Assembly (NCBI RefSeq): GCF_010882175.1
Contig: NZ_WKLH01000002.1
Span: forward strand, 1,488,001-1,552,000
Reading direction: 5' to 3'
DNA length: 64,000 nt
DNA from: Mangrovibacterium lignilyticum
GTDB lineage: Bacteria; Bacteroidota; Bacteroidia; Bacteroidales; Prolixibacteraceae
Shown here in pieces: positions 37,440 to 45,715 of the stretch (within the stretch, counting starts at the first letter, position 1; every line of letters starts with the position of its first letter). The notes below the pieces were generated by a model that did no database searches, was not told where the DNA came from, and saw only the letters and a program-made list of their open reading frames with translations. The translations under genes and the position numbers were made by a program.

Positions 37440-38891
37440 CTAGACCAAATCCGTAATGGCTTTGTATTTTGGAACCAAAGTTTTCATTACTACCCATCCG
37501 ATCAGATATGCGACAGCACACACACAGAAGATAATAAAGTAACCGGCTTCGATACCTTTGTACCCCAAGAAGTTCATGTTCGATTCGCGTGCGTAGTCGA
37601 ACAAAACACCTGAGCCTTTATTAATAACAACCGATCCTAAACCACCGGCCAAACCACCAATACCAGTAACTGTTGCTACTGCAGCTTTGGGGAACATGTC
37701 ACTCACGGTAGTGAAAATGTTTGCCGACCAAGCCTGGTGAGCAGCACCGGCGATACCAATAATAATTACCGGGAACCAGTAAGTCACGTGCCCTAACGGT
37801 TGAGCAACGACAGCCAATAATGGGAAGAAGGCAAAAATTAACATCGCTTTCATACGGCCGGCATATGGATGCATTCCTTTACTGTCGACAAAGTAAGTTG
37901 GTAACCAACCACCAATAATTGACAACAAGGTAATCGCATACAAAATAAACAAGGCCAACTGAGCTGCGGGATCTGAAGATTCCATACCATATACAGAACT
38001 CAAATAAGCTGGAGTCCAGAAGAGGTAGAACCACCAAACACCATCAGTCATGAATTTACCAAAGGCAAATGCCCAGGTTTGTTTGTACTTAAACAGCTGT
38101 GCGAAACTAATCTTTTTACCAGCCTCGCCATTTCCTGACCCACCATTCTCATCGTCCTGATCGATATATTCCAGTTCCGCTTTATTTACTCTAGCGTGCA
38201 AATGCGGTTTTTTGTACCCAATTTGCCACCATCCCATCCAAAGGAAACCAAGTCCACCAATTACAATAAAGGCCGCTTCCCATCCGAAATGCTTAGCCAA
38301 TACCGGAATCGTAACCGGAGCAGCCAAGGCTCCAACGGTAGCACCTGCATTGAAAATACTGGTTGCATAGGCACGGTCCTTTTTGGGGAAGTACTCAGCA
38401 GTAGTTTTAATGGCGGCAGGGAAGTTACCTGCTTCACCAATAGCCAATACCAAGCGTGCAAAAACAAATAGTACAACACTCACATTAAGCACTCGCGCAA
38501 CATCTTCAACTTGTGCGATATAATGACGAGCCTGCTCAAAACCTACGAACCAATGTCCTGTAAGGACTCCTGATGTCGCAATACCACAAAATGCATGTAA
38601 TACGGCACCAATCGACCAAATTGCAATAGCCCACAGATACCCTTTCTTAGTATCTAACCAGTCAACTAAACGACCGGCAAAAAGAAGGCTGACAGCATAA
38701 AAGGCCGAGAACAATGCAGTAATCGTACCATAATCACTGTCTGTCCAGTGAAATTCGGGGGCGATAAAGTCTTTCCAGGTCAACGAAAGCACCTGGCGGT
38801 CTAAGTAGTTTACGGTCGTCGCCATAAACAACATAGCCACTATCGTCCATCTATATTTGGACATCTTTTCAGTAACTTGATTTATACTCAT
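37440..38891 (-). CDS. MFS transporter, hexuronate (ExuT-like) family
   Basis: A 483-residue major facilitator of the anion:cation symporter type. The N-terminal YRWTIVAMLFMATTVNYLDRQVLSLTWKDF and FVFARLVLAIGEAGNFPAAIKTTAEYFPKKDRAYATSIFNAGATVGAL match ExuT-type uronate transporters. An unusual stretch of about 35 residues lies between helices 3 and 4 (CGIATSGVLTGHWFVGFEQARHYIAQVEDVARVLNVS). It is the last gene of kdgK-eda-MFS, so glucuronate, galacturonate or 2-keto-3-deoxygluconate uptake is expected. Confidence 0.9.
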   Translation of the reverse strand: MSINQVTEKMSKYRWTIVAMLFMATTVNYLDRQVLSLTWKDFIAPEFHWTDSDYGTITALFSAFYAVSLLFAGRLVDWLDTKKGYLWAIAIWSIGAVLHAFCGIATSGVLTGHWFVGFEQARHYIAQVEDVARVLNVSVVLFVFARLVLAIGEAGNFPAAIKTTAEYFPKKDRAYATSIFNAGATVGALAAPVTIPVLAKHFGWEAAFIVIGGLGFLWMGWWQIGYKKPHLHARVNKAELEYIDQDDENGGSGNGEAGKKISFAQLFKYKQTWAFAFGKFMTDGVWWFYLFWTPAYLSSVYGMESSDPAAQLALFILYAITLLSIIGGWLPTYFVDSKGMHPYAGRMKAMLIFAFFPLLAVVAQPLGHVTYWFPVIIIGIAGAAHQAWSANIFTTVSDMFPKAAVATVTGIGGLAGGLGSVVINKGSGVLFDYARESNMNFLGYKGIEAGYFIIFCVCAVAYLIGWVVMKTLVPKYKAITDLV

Positions 38892-38935
38892 AATAAAATT
38901 AAATTAATAGGTTTAATTGTTTAGTTGGAGTAAAT

Positions 38936-39604
38936 CTAACGTAGCTTGGCCGCAATAGCTAATGCTTCACTACATTTATTTGTAATGAAAGCCCAATCTT
39001 TTTTCGCCAATACATCTGCAGGGAACAATTGAGATCCCATACCAACGCAATGTACGCCTGCTTTAAACCATCCGCTCATGTTAGCTTCATCCGGAGAAAC
39101 ACCACCGGTAGGCATAATGCTTGCATAAGGCATTGGGCCTTTTACTGCTTTCACGAAGTCAGGTCCGCCAACTGATGAACCAGGGAATACTTTCACAACT
39201 TCGCAACCCAACTCGTGTGCACGAACCACTTCGGTAACTGAACCGCAACCAGGGCTCCAAGCCACTTTGCGTTTGTTACAAATTCGAGCCATTTCTTCGT
39301 CAACGATTGGTGCAACGATGAAGTCAGCACCTAACTGGAGGTACAAGGCAGTTGTTGGTCCATCGATGATTGAGCCAACACCCAAAATCATTTCAGGGCA
39401 TTCAACAGCAGACCACTTCACCAAAGCAGTGAATACTTCGTGTGCAAAATCGCCGCGGTTGGTGAATTCGAAAACACGAATACCGCCATCGTAACAGGCT
39501 TTCACTACTGATTTACAAACCTCAATATCTTTGTTATAGAATACCGGAACGACACCGGTTTCTTTCATCTTAATTGCTACTTCAATTCTTGAAAAACGAG
39601 CCAT
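38936..39604 (-). CDS. eda: 2-dehydro-3-deoxy-phosphogluconate (KDPG) aldolase
   Basis: Cleaves KDPG to pyruvate and glyceraldehyde-3-phosphate, the last step of hexuronate and Entner-Doudoroff breakdown. The 222-residue class I aldolase has VPVFYNKD, the Glu46 region FEFTNRG, LGVGSIIDG, the SPGCGSVTEVVRAHELGCEVVKVFPGS block with the Schiff-base Lys138, and IMPTGGVSPDEAN. It follows kdgK by 81 nt with a hairpin between them and precedes the MFS gene by 44 nt. Confidence 0.95.
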   Translation of the reverse strand: MARFSRIEVAIKMKETGVVPVFYNKDIEVCKSVVKACYDGGIRVFEFTNRGDFAHEVFTALVKWSAVECPEMILGVGSIIDGPTTALYLQLGADFIVAPIVDEEMARICNKRKVAWSPGCGSVTEVVRAHELGCEVVKVFPGSSVGGPDFVKAVKGPMPYASIMPTGGVSPDEANMSGWFKAGVHCVGMGSQLFPADVLAKKDWAFITNKCSEALAIAAKLR

Positions 39605-39652
39605 AATAAATGTGATCTAAATAATTAAAAAACGATATGTATAAAAACTCAA

Positions 39653-39680
39653 AAGACCCCCTCCTTCCGAAGGGGGTCTT
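39653..39680 (-). terminator. Intra-operon hairpin between kdgK and eda
   Basis: 10-bp stem AAGACCCCCT / AGGGGGTCTT, 8-nt loop; minus strand continues TTTTGAGTTTTTATAC, the shape of an intrinsic terminator lying inside the operon. Confidence 0.65.
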
Positions 39681-39685
39681 GAAAT

Positions 39686-40723
39686 TTATCGAGATACACG
39701 CCCGGAAGCGTCTCCACCCATCAATTTTTCCACTTCTGCCACAGTAACACGGTTGTAGTCACCGTAGATTGTGTGTTTCAAACATGAAGCGGCAACAGCA
39801 AAGTTCAATGCTTTTTGATCATCTTCGGTGTAAGTTAATAAACCGTAGATCAAACCACCCATGAAAGAGTCACCACCACCTACGCGGTCAACAATATGTG
39901 TAATTTGGTATTGTGGAGATTCATATAGTTTTTTACCATCGAAAAGAACACCAGCCCAGCTGTTGTGGTTAGCGTTAATTGAACCACGTAAAGTCGTAAT
40001 TACTTTCTTTACTCGTGGAAATTTAGTCATAATCTTTTTAGATACTGATTCATAAGCAGCACCTTCAACATGACCACCAGTTACATCAACACCATCAGGA
40101 TGAATATCCAATGCCATTGCTGCATCTTCTTCGTTACCTAAAACAACATCTGTTCCGGCAACTAAAGCTGGCATCACCTCTCCACAGGCTTTACCATATT
40201 TCCACAAGTTCTTACGGTAGTTCAAGTCACATGAAACTGTAACTCCCATTTCGTTTGCTACCTGAATAGCTTCCAAACAAGCATCGGCAGCACCTTGCGA
40301 AATTGCAGGAGTAATACCGGTCCAGTGGAACCATTCAACACCTTCGAAAACTTTTTTCCAATCGACCATACCTGGCTTGATTTCAGCGATAGCTGAATGA
40401 GCACGGTCGTAAACAACTTTCGAAGCACGGCTAACAGCACCGGTTTCAAGGAAATAGATACCTACACGGTCTCCACCCCACACGATATTGTCAGTACCTA
40501 CGCCATATTTTCTCAAGTCCATACGGGCAGCTTCACCGATGTCGTTTTTAGGCAAACGAGTTACAAATTCTACATCAACACCGTAGTTCGCCAATGAAAC
40601 GGCAACATTCGCTTCACCGCCACCATAAGTCGCAGTAAACGTATCAGTTTGTGCAAAACGTAAATAACCAGGAGTTGCTAAACGCAACATGATTTCTCCA
40701 AATGTAACAACTTTCTTATTCAT
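39686..40723 (-). CDS. kdgK: 2-dehydro-3-deoxygluconokinase (PfkB family)
   Basis: Phosphorylates 2-keto-3-deoxygluconate (KDG) to KDPG, which eda then splits. The 345-residue ribokinase-fold protein has TFGEIMLRLATPGYLRFAQTD, YGGGEANVAVSLANYG, CDLNYRKNLWKYG, TDVVLGNEEDA and the PfkB signature with catalytic Asp in VDRVGGGDSFMGGLIYGLL. The N-terminal MLRLxxP and FxxTYGGGEANVA features are typical of KDG kinases. First gene of the operon; its promoter carries two palindromic sites at 40749-40762 and 40797-40810. Confidence 0.92.
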   Translation of the reverse strand: MNKKVVTFGEIMLRLATPGYLRFAQTDTFTATYGGGEANVAVSLANYGVDVEFVTRLPKNDIGEAARMDLRKYGVGTDNIVWGGDRVGIYFLETGAVSRASKVVYDRAHSAIAEIKPGMVDWKKVFEGVEWFHWTGITPAISQGAADACLEAIQVANEMGVTVSCDLNYRKNLWKYGKACGEVMPALVAGTDVVLGNEEDAAMALDIHPDGVDVTGGHVEGAAYESVSKKIMTKFPRVKKVITTLRGSINANHNSWAGVLFDGKKLYESPQYQITHIVDRVGGGDSFMGGLIYGLLTYTEDDQKALNFAVAASCLKHTIYGDYNRVTVAEVEKLMGGDASGRVSR

Positions 40724-40748
40724 CTTATTTCAACATTAAATTTTCTTG

Positions 40749-40762
40749 TGCAATCGATTGCA
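40749..40762. promoter_or_regulatory. LacI-type operator at the kdgK promoter start site
   Basis: TGCAATCGATTGCA, a perfect 14-bp palindrome just after the -7 element, covering the predicted transcription start. It differs from the CGTGTnCGnACACG sites next to the window's LacI gene. Confidence 0.68.
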
Positions 40763-40790
40763 AAGATACAACTCTTTTTTAATCCTCCAA
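40761..40790 (-). promoter_or_regulatory. Promoter of kdgK-eda-MFS
   Basis: Minus strand: TTGG (plus 40787-40790), 18-nt spacer, TATCTTTG (plus 40761-40768, perfect TAnnTTTG). Leader about 32 nt. Confidence 0.72.
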
Positions 40791-40796
40791 GAGGTG

Positions 40797-40810
40797 TGCA
40801 ATCGATTTCA
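40797..40810. promoter_or_regulatory. Second, imperfect operator upstream of kdgK
   Basis: TGCAATCGATTTCA, 13 of 14 bases identical to the site at 40749-40762 and 48 bp from it, on the far side of the promoter. Confidence 0.55.
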
Positions 40811-40825
40811 GCTTATTCGGAATGA

Positions 40826-42226
40826 CTAAAAATTAAAGTATTCCTTCGCGTTGTTGAAACAAATATTCTCAACCATACTTCCCAACAAGTCCATGTCGTA
40901 AGGAATTTCTCCATTTTCAACATCGTCACCCAAAAGGTTACACAATGTACGACGGAAATATTCGTGACGGGTATATGAAAGGAAACTACGAGAGTCGGTT
41001 AACATACCAACGAAACGACTTAGCAAACCTAAGCTCGAAAGTGCGTTCATCTGCTTTGTCATCCCGTCTTTTTGATCCAGGAACCACCATCCTGATCCAT
41101 ATTGGATTTTTCCCGGAACTGATCCATCCTGGAAGTTACCCAACATGGTAGCATACAATTCATTGTCGCGTGGGTTCAGGTTATACAGAATAGTTTTTGT
41201 CAATTTGTTTTCCATATCCAAACGATCCAACAATTTAGCTAATGGTGCAGCGACAGGAACGTCACCAATTGAATCAAAACCGGTATCCGGTCCAAGTTTG
41301 TTGAACAAACGGGTATTATTATTACGTTGAGCACCGATGTGGAATTGTTGTGTCCATCCGCGTGAATGATCCATCACTCCGAATTCGTACAACATACAAG
41401 ACTGGAATTTCAGAATCTCTGTGTCATCCAGTTTGCCTCCGCCACGGATTTTATCAAAAATCGCATTGATTTCAGAGTTGTTATAATCAGCTGCAAAAGC
41501 GGTATCCAAACCGTGGTCAGACAAGCGACAACCATTATCGTGGAAAAATTGGTGACGATTATCCAAAGCGTCGATCAAATCGCTGAAGGTTTTAATGTCC
41601 ATTCCGGCAGCCTTCTCCAATTGCGCCATATAGTCATTAAAGAAATCGGGATCAGCAACCATCATGGCTTTATCAGGACGCCAAGCCGGTAAAACAGCAA
41701 CTTCAAATCCTGATTCTTTGATTTGTCTGTGGTACTCCAACGAATCCACCGGATCATCAGTTGTGCAAATAGTATTTACGTTCGCTTTGCGAATCAAACC
41801 ACGACAGCTGTACTCCGGAGTGCTCAATTTTGCGTTACACTCGTCATAGACCTCTTTTGCAGTTGCAGGGCTCAACAATTTTTCGATTCCGAAGAATTTT
41901 TTCAATTCCAGGTGTGTCCAATGGTACAATGGGTTTCTCAAGGTGTGAGGCACTGTTTCAGCCCACTTCTCAAATTTCTCCCAATCACTGGCATCACCCG
42001 TACAAAAGCGTTCGTCAACGCCATTTGTACGCATCGCTCTCCATTTGTAGTGATCGCCATACAACCAAACTTCGGTAACTGTGTTAAACCGACGGTCTTC
42101 TGCGATATCTCTTGGATTGATATGACAGTGATAGTCGAAAATCGGCATCTTAGCCGCATGTTCGTGATACAATTTCTGAGCTGTTTCTGTTTGCAACAGA
42201 AAATTCTCATCCATAAACTTTTTCAT
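40826..42226 (-). CDS. uxaC: Glucuronate/galacturonate isomerase
   Basis: Isomerises D-glucuronate to D-fructuronate and D-galacturonate to D-tagaturonate. The 466-residue amidohydrolase-fold protein shows MPIFDYHCHINPRDIAEDRRF, WLYGDHYKWRAMRTNGV, CTTDDPVDSLEYHRQI, LPAWRPDKAM, HIGAQRNNNTRLFNKLGPDTGFDS, GMLTDSRSFLSYTRHEYFRRTLCNLLG. Second gene of the uxaE-uxaC operon (26-nt gap). Confidence 0.97.
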   Translation of the reverse strand: MKKFMDENFLLQTETAQKLYHEHAAKMPIFDYHCHINPRDIAEDRRFNTVTEVWLYGDHYKWRAMRTNGVDERFCTGDASDWEKFEKWAETVPHTLRNPLYHWTHLELKKFFGIEKLLSPATAKEVYDECNAKLSTPEYSCRGLIRKANVNTICTTDDPVDSLEYHRQIKESGFEVAVLPAWRPDKAMMVADPDFFNDYMAQLEKAAGMDIKTFSDLIDALDNRHQFFHDNGCRLSDHGLDTAFAADYNNSEINAIFDKIRGGGKLDDTEILKFQSCMLYEFGVMDHSRGWTQQFHIGAQRNNNTRLFNKLGPDTGFDSIGDVPVAAPLAKLLDRLDMENKLTKTILYNLNPRDNELYATMLGNFQDGSVPGKIQYGSGWWFLDQKDGMTKQMNALSSLGLLSRFVGMLTDSRSFLSYTRHEYFRRTLCNLLGDDVENGEIPYDMDLLGSMVENICFNNAKEYFNF

Positions 42227-42252
42227 CTTTATCTACTTCTGATTTTTGGTTT

Positions 42253-43500
42253 TTATAAATCAAACAACCGTTTTAGATGACGGTCGTAAATATTTTCTTC
42301 TACACAAGATCCGACGATGTCGCTGTATTTTTCCAGCAGGTTGATATAAGTATCACCCAACTCGGCAGCAACTTTGTAACCTACGTGGATCAACTGACGG
42401 AAATTCGGGTTGTAATCAACATGTCCCGGGATATGACGCAATGCATTGGCAAATTTTTCACCGCTCCAACCGCCTACTTCTTCTACTGTTGGCAATTTAC
42501 TGTCATCAATATCAATTACATCGGCATAAGGTGCACATAATTCTTCTTTTCGGCCTAAAGCATTCGCATAAACCTCTTTTGCTACGGCCAGGGCATCGTC
42601 GCCGGCAATAGCCAAACCAATAACTTCTTCTAACCAGGTTGTACCGGCTGTTTTAATATGTAAGCCTTTGTCGTGCTTTTTCAGGATTTCCGCCATGATC
42701 GGATAAATAGTGAACTTATCACTACCGGAGTGAACACTTAATTTCAGGTTTTCAGGTAGTCCGAAATTTTTCACTGCGTAATCGATAACCATCAGGTCGG
42801 CTTCAAACTCTTTCGTAAACTGAACCGTGTCGCCAACATAATCAACACCTTTATTAAAACGACCTGTGAATTTTGGCGCAAAAGTTTGAGCAGGAATACC
42901 CTGATCAGCAATCATTTTTAAAATAAAGAACATATCAACCGGAGTTTGAGGTGAATCAACCTCATCCATTGATACTTCTGTGATAAAATTATCTTTTCCC
43001 TTAACGGACTCAATATGACGATAAATTTTTCCGGCTTCTTTTACAGCAGCCAGAAATTTGCCGGCAACATCTTTCAGCAAATCTTCTTTAATAACAATCG
43101 GCTCATCAACACCTTCAACCTTCACAACATCACCCAAAGCTTTACACGACTGGATAAATGCTGCTACTTCCTCATCTGATGAAGGATTGCCAATATAAAC
43201 AGCCACATCTAAAGTAAAGAAGTCCGCAATGTCAATAAAGCGGTCAACATTTGTCAGGTTGATATGGTCGGCGTCAACACGATATTCTCCACTCCACCCC
43301 AAAGCCTTGACAGCTGCATCAGCTTCCTGCCGCGTCTCAACAGGCTCAGAATGAATGGTATTGTGTTCGCGGTTCGATTTATTCCAAACCGGAATAACTT
43401 CAATTCCCTGAGCATTGGCTTTCATTAAACCTCTTAACTGGGCTTCACCTTGATGACTGAAGCGATCTCCTACTCCGAAACTGTATTTTCCTAATTTCAT
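42253..43500 (-). CDS. uxaE: Tagaturonate/fructuronate epimerase
   Basis: A 415-residue protein of the UxaE family, first defined in Thermotoga, which interconverts D-tagaturonate and D-fructuronate. It thereby funnels galacturonate into the glucuronate branch without altronate enzymes. Recognisable parts are KYSFGVGDRFSHQGEAQLRGL, IPVWNKSNREHNTIHSEP, DADHINLTNVDRFI, FITEVSMDEVDSPQTP, KFTGRFNKGVDYVG, LSVHSGSDKFTIYPIM and the C-terminal HLKRLFDL. It heads uxaE-uxaC; a promoter (43571-43601) and an operator (43559-43572) precede it, facing the divergent lacI operon. Confidence 0.9.
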   Translation of the reverse strand: MKLGKYSFGVGDRFSHQGEAQLRGLMKANAQGIEVIPVWNKSNREHNTIHSEPVETRQEADAAVKALGWSGEYRVDADHINLTNVDRFIDIADFFTLDVAVYIGNPSSDEEVAAFIQSCKALGDVVKVEGVDEPIVIKEDLLKDVAGKFLAAVKEAGKIYRHIESVKGKDNFITEVSMDEVDSPQTPVDMFFILKMIADQGIPAQTFAPKFTGRFNKGVDYVGDTVQFTKEFEADLMVIDYAVKNFGLPENLKLSVHSGSDKFTIYPIMAEILKKHDKGLHIKTAGTTWLEEVIGLAIAGDDALAVAKEVYANALGRKEELCAPYADVIDIDDSKLPTVEEVGGWSGEKFANALRHIPGHVDYNPNFRQLIHVGYKVAAELGDTYINLLEKYSDIVGSCVEENIYDRHLKRLFDL

Positions 43501-43558
43501 AACCTAAATTGATTTAGTAATTGACAATCTAATTAATAAGGCTGGGAAGAATGTCTTC

Positions 43559-43572
43559 CGTGTTCGCACACG
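43559..43572. promoter_or_regulatory. LacI-type operator at the uxaE start site
   Basis: CGTGTTCGCACACG, near-perfect palindrome directly downstream of the uxaE -7 element. It matches the site at 43648-43661 at 12 of 14 positions. Confidence 0.68.
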
Positions 43573-43601
43573 AAAATAAGCCATATAATTAAATTGAGCA
43601 A
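43571..43601 (-). promoter_or_regulatory. Promoter of uxaE-uxaC
   Basis: Minus strand: TTG (plus 43599-43601), 20-nt spacer, TATTTTCG (plus 43571-43578, one mismatch to TAnnTTTG). Confidence 0.62.
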
Positions 43602-43647
43602 TTATTATCACTTAAATTCTCCTAAAGATGTTTTAAAATATATTTTC

Positions 43648-43661
43648 CGTGTACGAACACG
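43648..43661. promoter_or_regulatory. LacI-type operator at the lacI promoter
   Basis: CGTGTACGAACACG, second copy of CGTGTnCGnACACG, 89 bp from the first and covering the -33 region of the lacI promoter. Confidence 0.68.
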
Positions 43662-43679
43662 ATGAATTGAATTTTTGTG

Positions 43680-43687
43680 TAGCTTTG
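43680..43687 (+). promoter_or_regulatory. -7 element of the lacI-gnd operon
   Basis: TAGCTTTG, a perfect TAnnTTTG; TSS near 43694, 37 nt before the ATT codon at 43731. No TTG at -33; the operator lies there. Confidence 0.6.
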
Positions 43688-43730
43688 TTTACAATGAAAC
43701 TGATTTTTTAACCTCTTAAAGTTATCTGTC

Positions 43731-44822
43731 ATTAAACCTACCAAAAGAATACGTATAAAGGACATCGCAGAAAAGGCTAACGTTTCAATCGGAACCGTAG
43801 ACCGTGTGATTCACAATCGTGGAGAAGTCAACCCGGAAACGCGTGACAAAATATTAAAAATTCTCGAAGAGCTCGATTATCGTCCGAACATTCTGGCCAG
43901 CACCCTGGCATCGAAAAAAACACATCGCTTTGCAGTACTAATCCCGGATGTGCCTTATCCTGATGCATATTGGAGCAAACCACTATTGGGAATTTCCGAA
44001 GCTGCTGCAGAATTACAGCAATACGGAGTAACTATTGACGTACACCAATTTTCACAAAATGATCCTTCGTCTTTTGACAAAAAAGCGAAAGTCATACTCA
44101 ATAATAAACCGGAGGGGGTCGTGTTAGCCCCATTCTTTTTCAGGGAATCGAATGAGTTTGTTGCAAAACTGAACGAGCACAAAATTCCGTTCGTCTTTAT
44201 TGACTCCAATATTCAGGATTCAAAAAAGCTGTGTTTTATCGGACAGAATTCGTTTCAAAGTGGCATGTTGGCTGCAAAGCTATTTGATTTGTCTCTTCCT
44301 AAAGATGCTACAATCCTGATTATTCACTTCGGTAAGGGGTTGGAAAATCAAAACCATCCCAAACAACGTGAGAAAGGCTTTTATAACTACTTCAACTCAA
44401 AGACTGAAGAAAGTCAGGAGAAGCTTCACACGATAGAGATTTCCTCCTCCGATGATCAGAACTACTACAGCATTATCGATGCCGAAATAAAAAAAATTGG
44501 TCAGGTTGACGGAATTTTCGTAACCAATTCGCAAGTGTATCGAATTGCTGAATACCTGATTCTGAGAAATATTCAGCATGTCAGGTTGATCGGACATGAC
44601 TTGATTCGTCAGAATGCAGAATCTCTAAAAAACGGAACGGTTGACTTTCTGATTTGTCAACGCCCGGAAGAGCAGGGACATCAGGCTGTTCAAACATTGT
44701 TTGACCACATCATATTGAAGAAACCGGTGCGAACCGACAACTACACTTCAATCGATATCGTAACCAAAGAAAACCTGGACTATTATAAAGAATTTAATCA
44801 AAGTAATTATGGAACCAATTAG
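43731..44822 (+). CDS. LacI-family regulator of hexuronate genes, apparent ATT start codon
   Basis: A 363-residue repressor if read from ATT 43731: (M)KPTKRIRIKDIAEKANVS, then IGTVDRVIHNRGEVNPETRDKIL, a textbook LacI helix-turn-helix and hinge (YRPNILASTLASKK). A periplasmic-binding-like effector domain follows (FAVLIPDVPYPDAYWSKPLLGI, VRLIGHDLI). The first ATG/GTG/TTG in frame is GTG 43806, which would delete most of the DNA-binding domain. Between the in-frame TGA at 43701 and that GTG there is no ATG, GTG, TTG or CTG. ATT, at the position where homologues have ATG, is therefore the best start. The 3' end overlaps the SDR gene by 14 nt. Flanking CGTGTnCGnACACG palindromes are its probable targets. 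Confidence 0.85.
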   Translation: MKPTKRIRIKDIAEKANVSIGTVDRVIHNRGEVNPETRDKILKILEELDYRPNILASTLASKKTHRFAVLIPDVPYPDAYWSKPLLGISEAAAELQQYGVTIDVHQFSQNDPSSFDKKAKVILNNKPEGVVLAPFFFRESNEFVAKLNEHKIPFVFIDSNIQDSKKLCFIGQNSFQSGMLAAKLFDLSLPKDATILIIHFGKGLENQNHPKQREKGFYNYFNSKTEESQEKLHTIEISSSDDQNYYSIIDAEIKKIGQVDGIFVTNSQVYRIAEYLILRNIQHVRLIGHDLIRQNAESLKNGTVDFLICQRPEEQGHQAVQTLFDHIILKKPVRTDNYTSIDIVTKENLDYYKEFNQSNYGTN

Positions 44823-45660
44823 TTTTAGTGATCTCTCAGGAAAAGTTTGTGTTGTAACAGGTGGATATGGAGTACTTGGATTGGAAATGGTCAAGGCATT
44901 GGCATCAGTCAAAGCAAAAATTGCCATTTTAGGTCGTAACAAGGAAGCCGGCGAAATAGCTGCGGCGGAGATGATTGCAACCTATGGAGCTACGGTGATC
45001 GGTGTTCAGGCCGATGTTTTAAACCAAGAGTCATTGGAAAATGCCAAGGCAATCATCAACGAACAACTCGGTGATATTGATATCCTGATTAATGGAGCCG
45101 GTGGTAACAGTCCTTCTGCAACAACCAAAGTCGAAGAATTAAACGAAAGTAATATTGACAAACTGGAAGACTCTTTCTTTGGACTGAAGATGGATGGTTT
45201 CGACCATGTCTTCGATCTGAATTTCAAAGGTACTTTACTGCCAACCATGATCTTTGCAAAAGACATGATCAAAAACCGCAAAGGTGCGATTCTAAACATC
45301 ACTTCGATGAACTCGTACAAACCATTGACAAAGATTCCGGCTTACTCGGCAGCAAAAGCGGCCATTAACAATTTCACGGAATGGTTGGCTGTTCATTTTG
45401 CCAAAACCGGGATTCGGGTGAATGCGATTGCACCTGGCTTTTTCATTACCGATCAGAATCGCTTTCTGGTGATGGATGAAAAAACAGGAAATTTCTCAGC
45501 TCGCGGGCAAAAGATCGTCAACGGAACACCAATGGGTAAATTCGGCGAACCAGATGATATGCAGGGAGCAACACTATTCCTGCTGTCTGACTTGTCTAAA
45601 TTCATTACCGGCATCGTGATTCCGGTTGATGGCGGATTCAATGCATACAGCGGCGTTTAA
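44809..45660 (+). CDS. SDR-family oxidoreductase, probable fructuronate reductase (D-mannonate dehydrogenase)
   Basis: A 283-residue short-chain dehydrogenase. The Rossmann motif is VVTGGYGVLG (15-24), NGAGG at 95-99, Ser166, and the catalytic pair Tyr179/Lys183 in PAYSAAKAA; VIPVDGGFNAYSGV ends the protein. The insertion around residues 108-135 (EELNESNIDKLEDSFFGLKMDGFD) is typical of the Bacteroidota SDRs annotated as D-mannonate oxidoreductases in hexuronate loci. In that role it reduces D-fructuronate to D-mannonate with NAD(P)H. It overlaps the lacI 3' end and is followed by a sugar kinase gene. The specific substrate is inferred. Confidence 0.85.
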   Translation: MEPISFSDLSGKVCVVTGGYGVLGLEMVKALASVKAKIAILGRNKEAGEIAAAEMIATYGATVIGVQADVLNQESLENAKAIINEQLGDIDILINGAGGNSPSATTKVEELNESNIDKLEDSFFGLKMDGFDHVFDLNFKGTLLPTMIFAKDMIKNRKGAILNITSMNSYKPLTKIPAYSAAKAAINNFTEWLAVHFAKTGIRVNAIAPGFFITDQNRFLVMDEKTGNFSARGQKIVNGTPMGKFGEPDDMQGATLFLLSDLSKFITGIVIPVDGGFNAYSGV

Positions 45661-45715
45661 TTTAGTCGGGCTATTAAAGAAATAATTGATTTTACAACAA
45701 TAACATTCAGACATT

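Noticed and set aside
41723-42280. 185-residue plus-strand ORF antisense to uxaC
   Set aside because: It is a shadow of the strongly conserved uxaC frame, Phe/Cys/His-rich and without a recognisable domain.
43806-44822. LacI gene starting at GTG 43806
   Set aside because: This start would cut the helix-turn-helix in half; the upstream frame encodes a full LacI N-terminus from ATT 43731.
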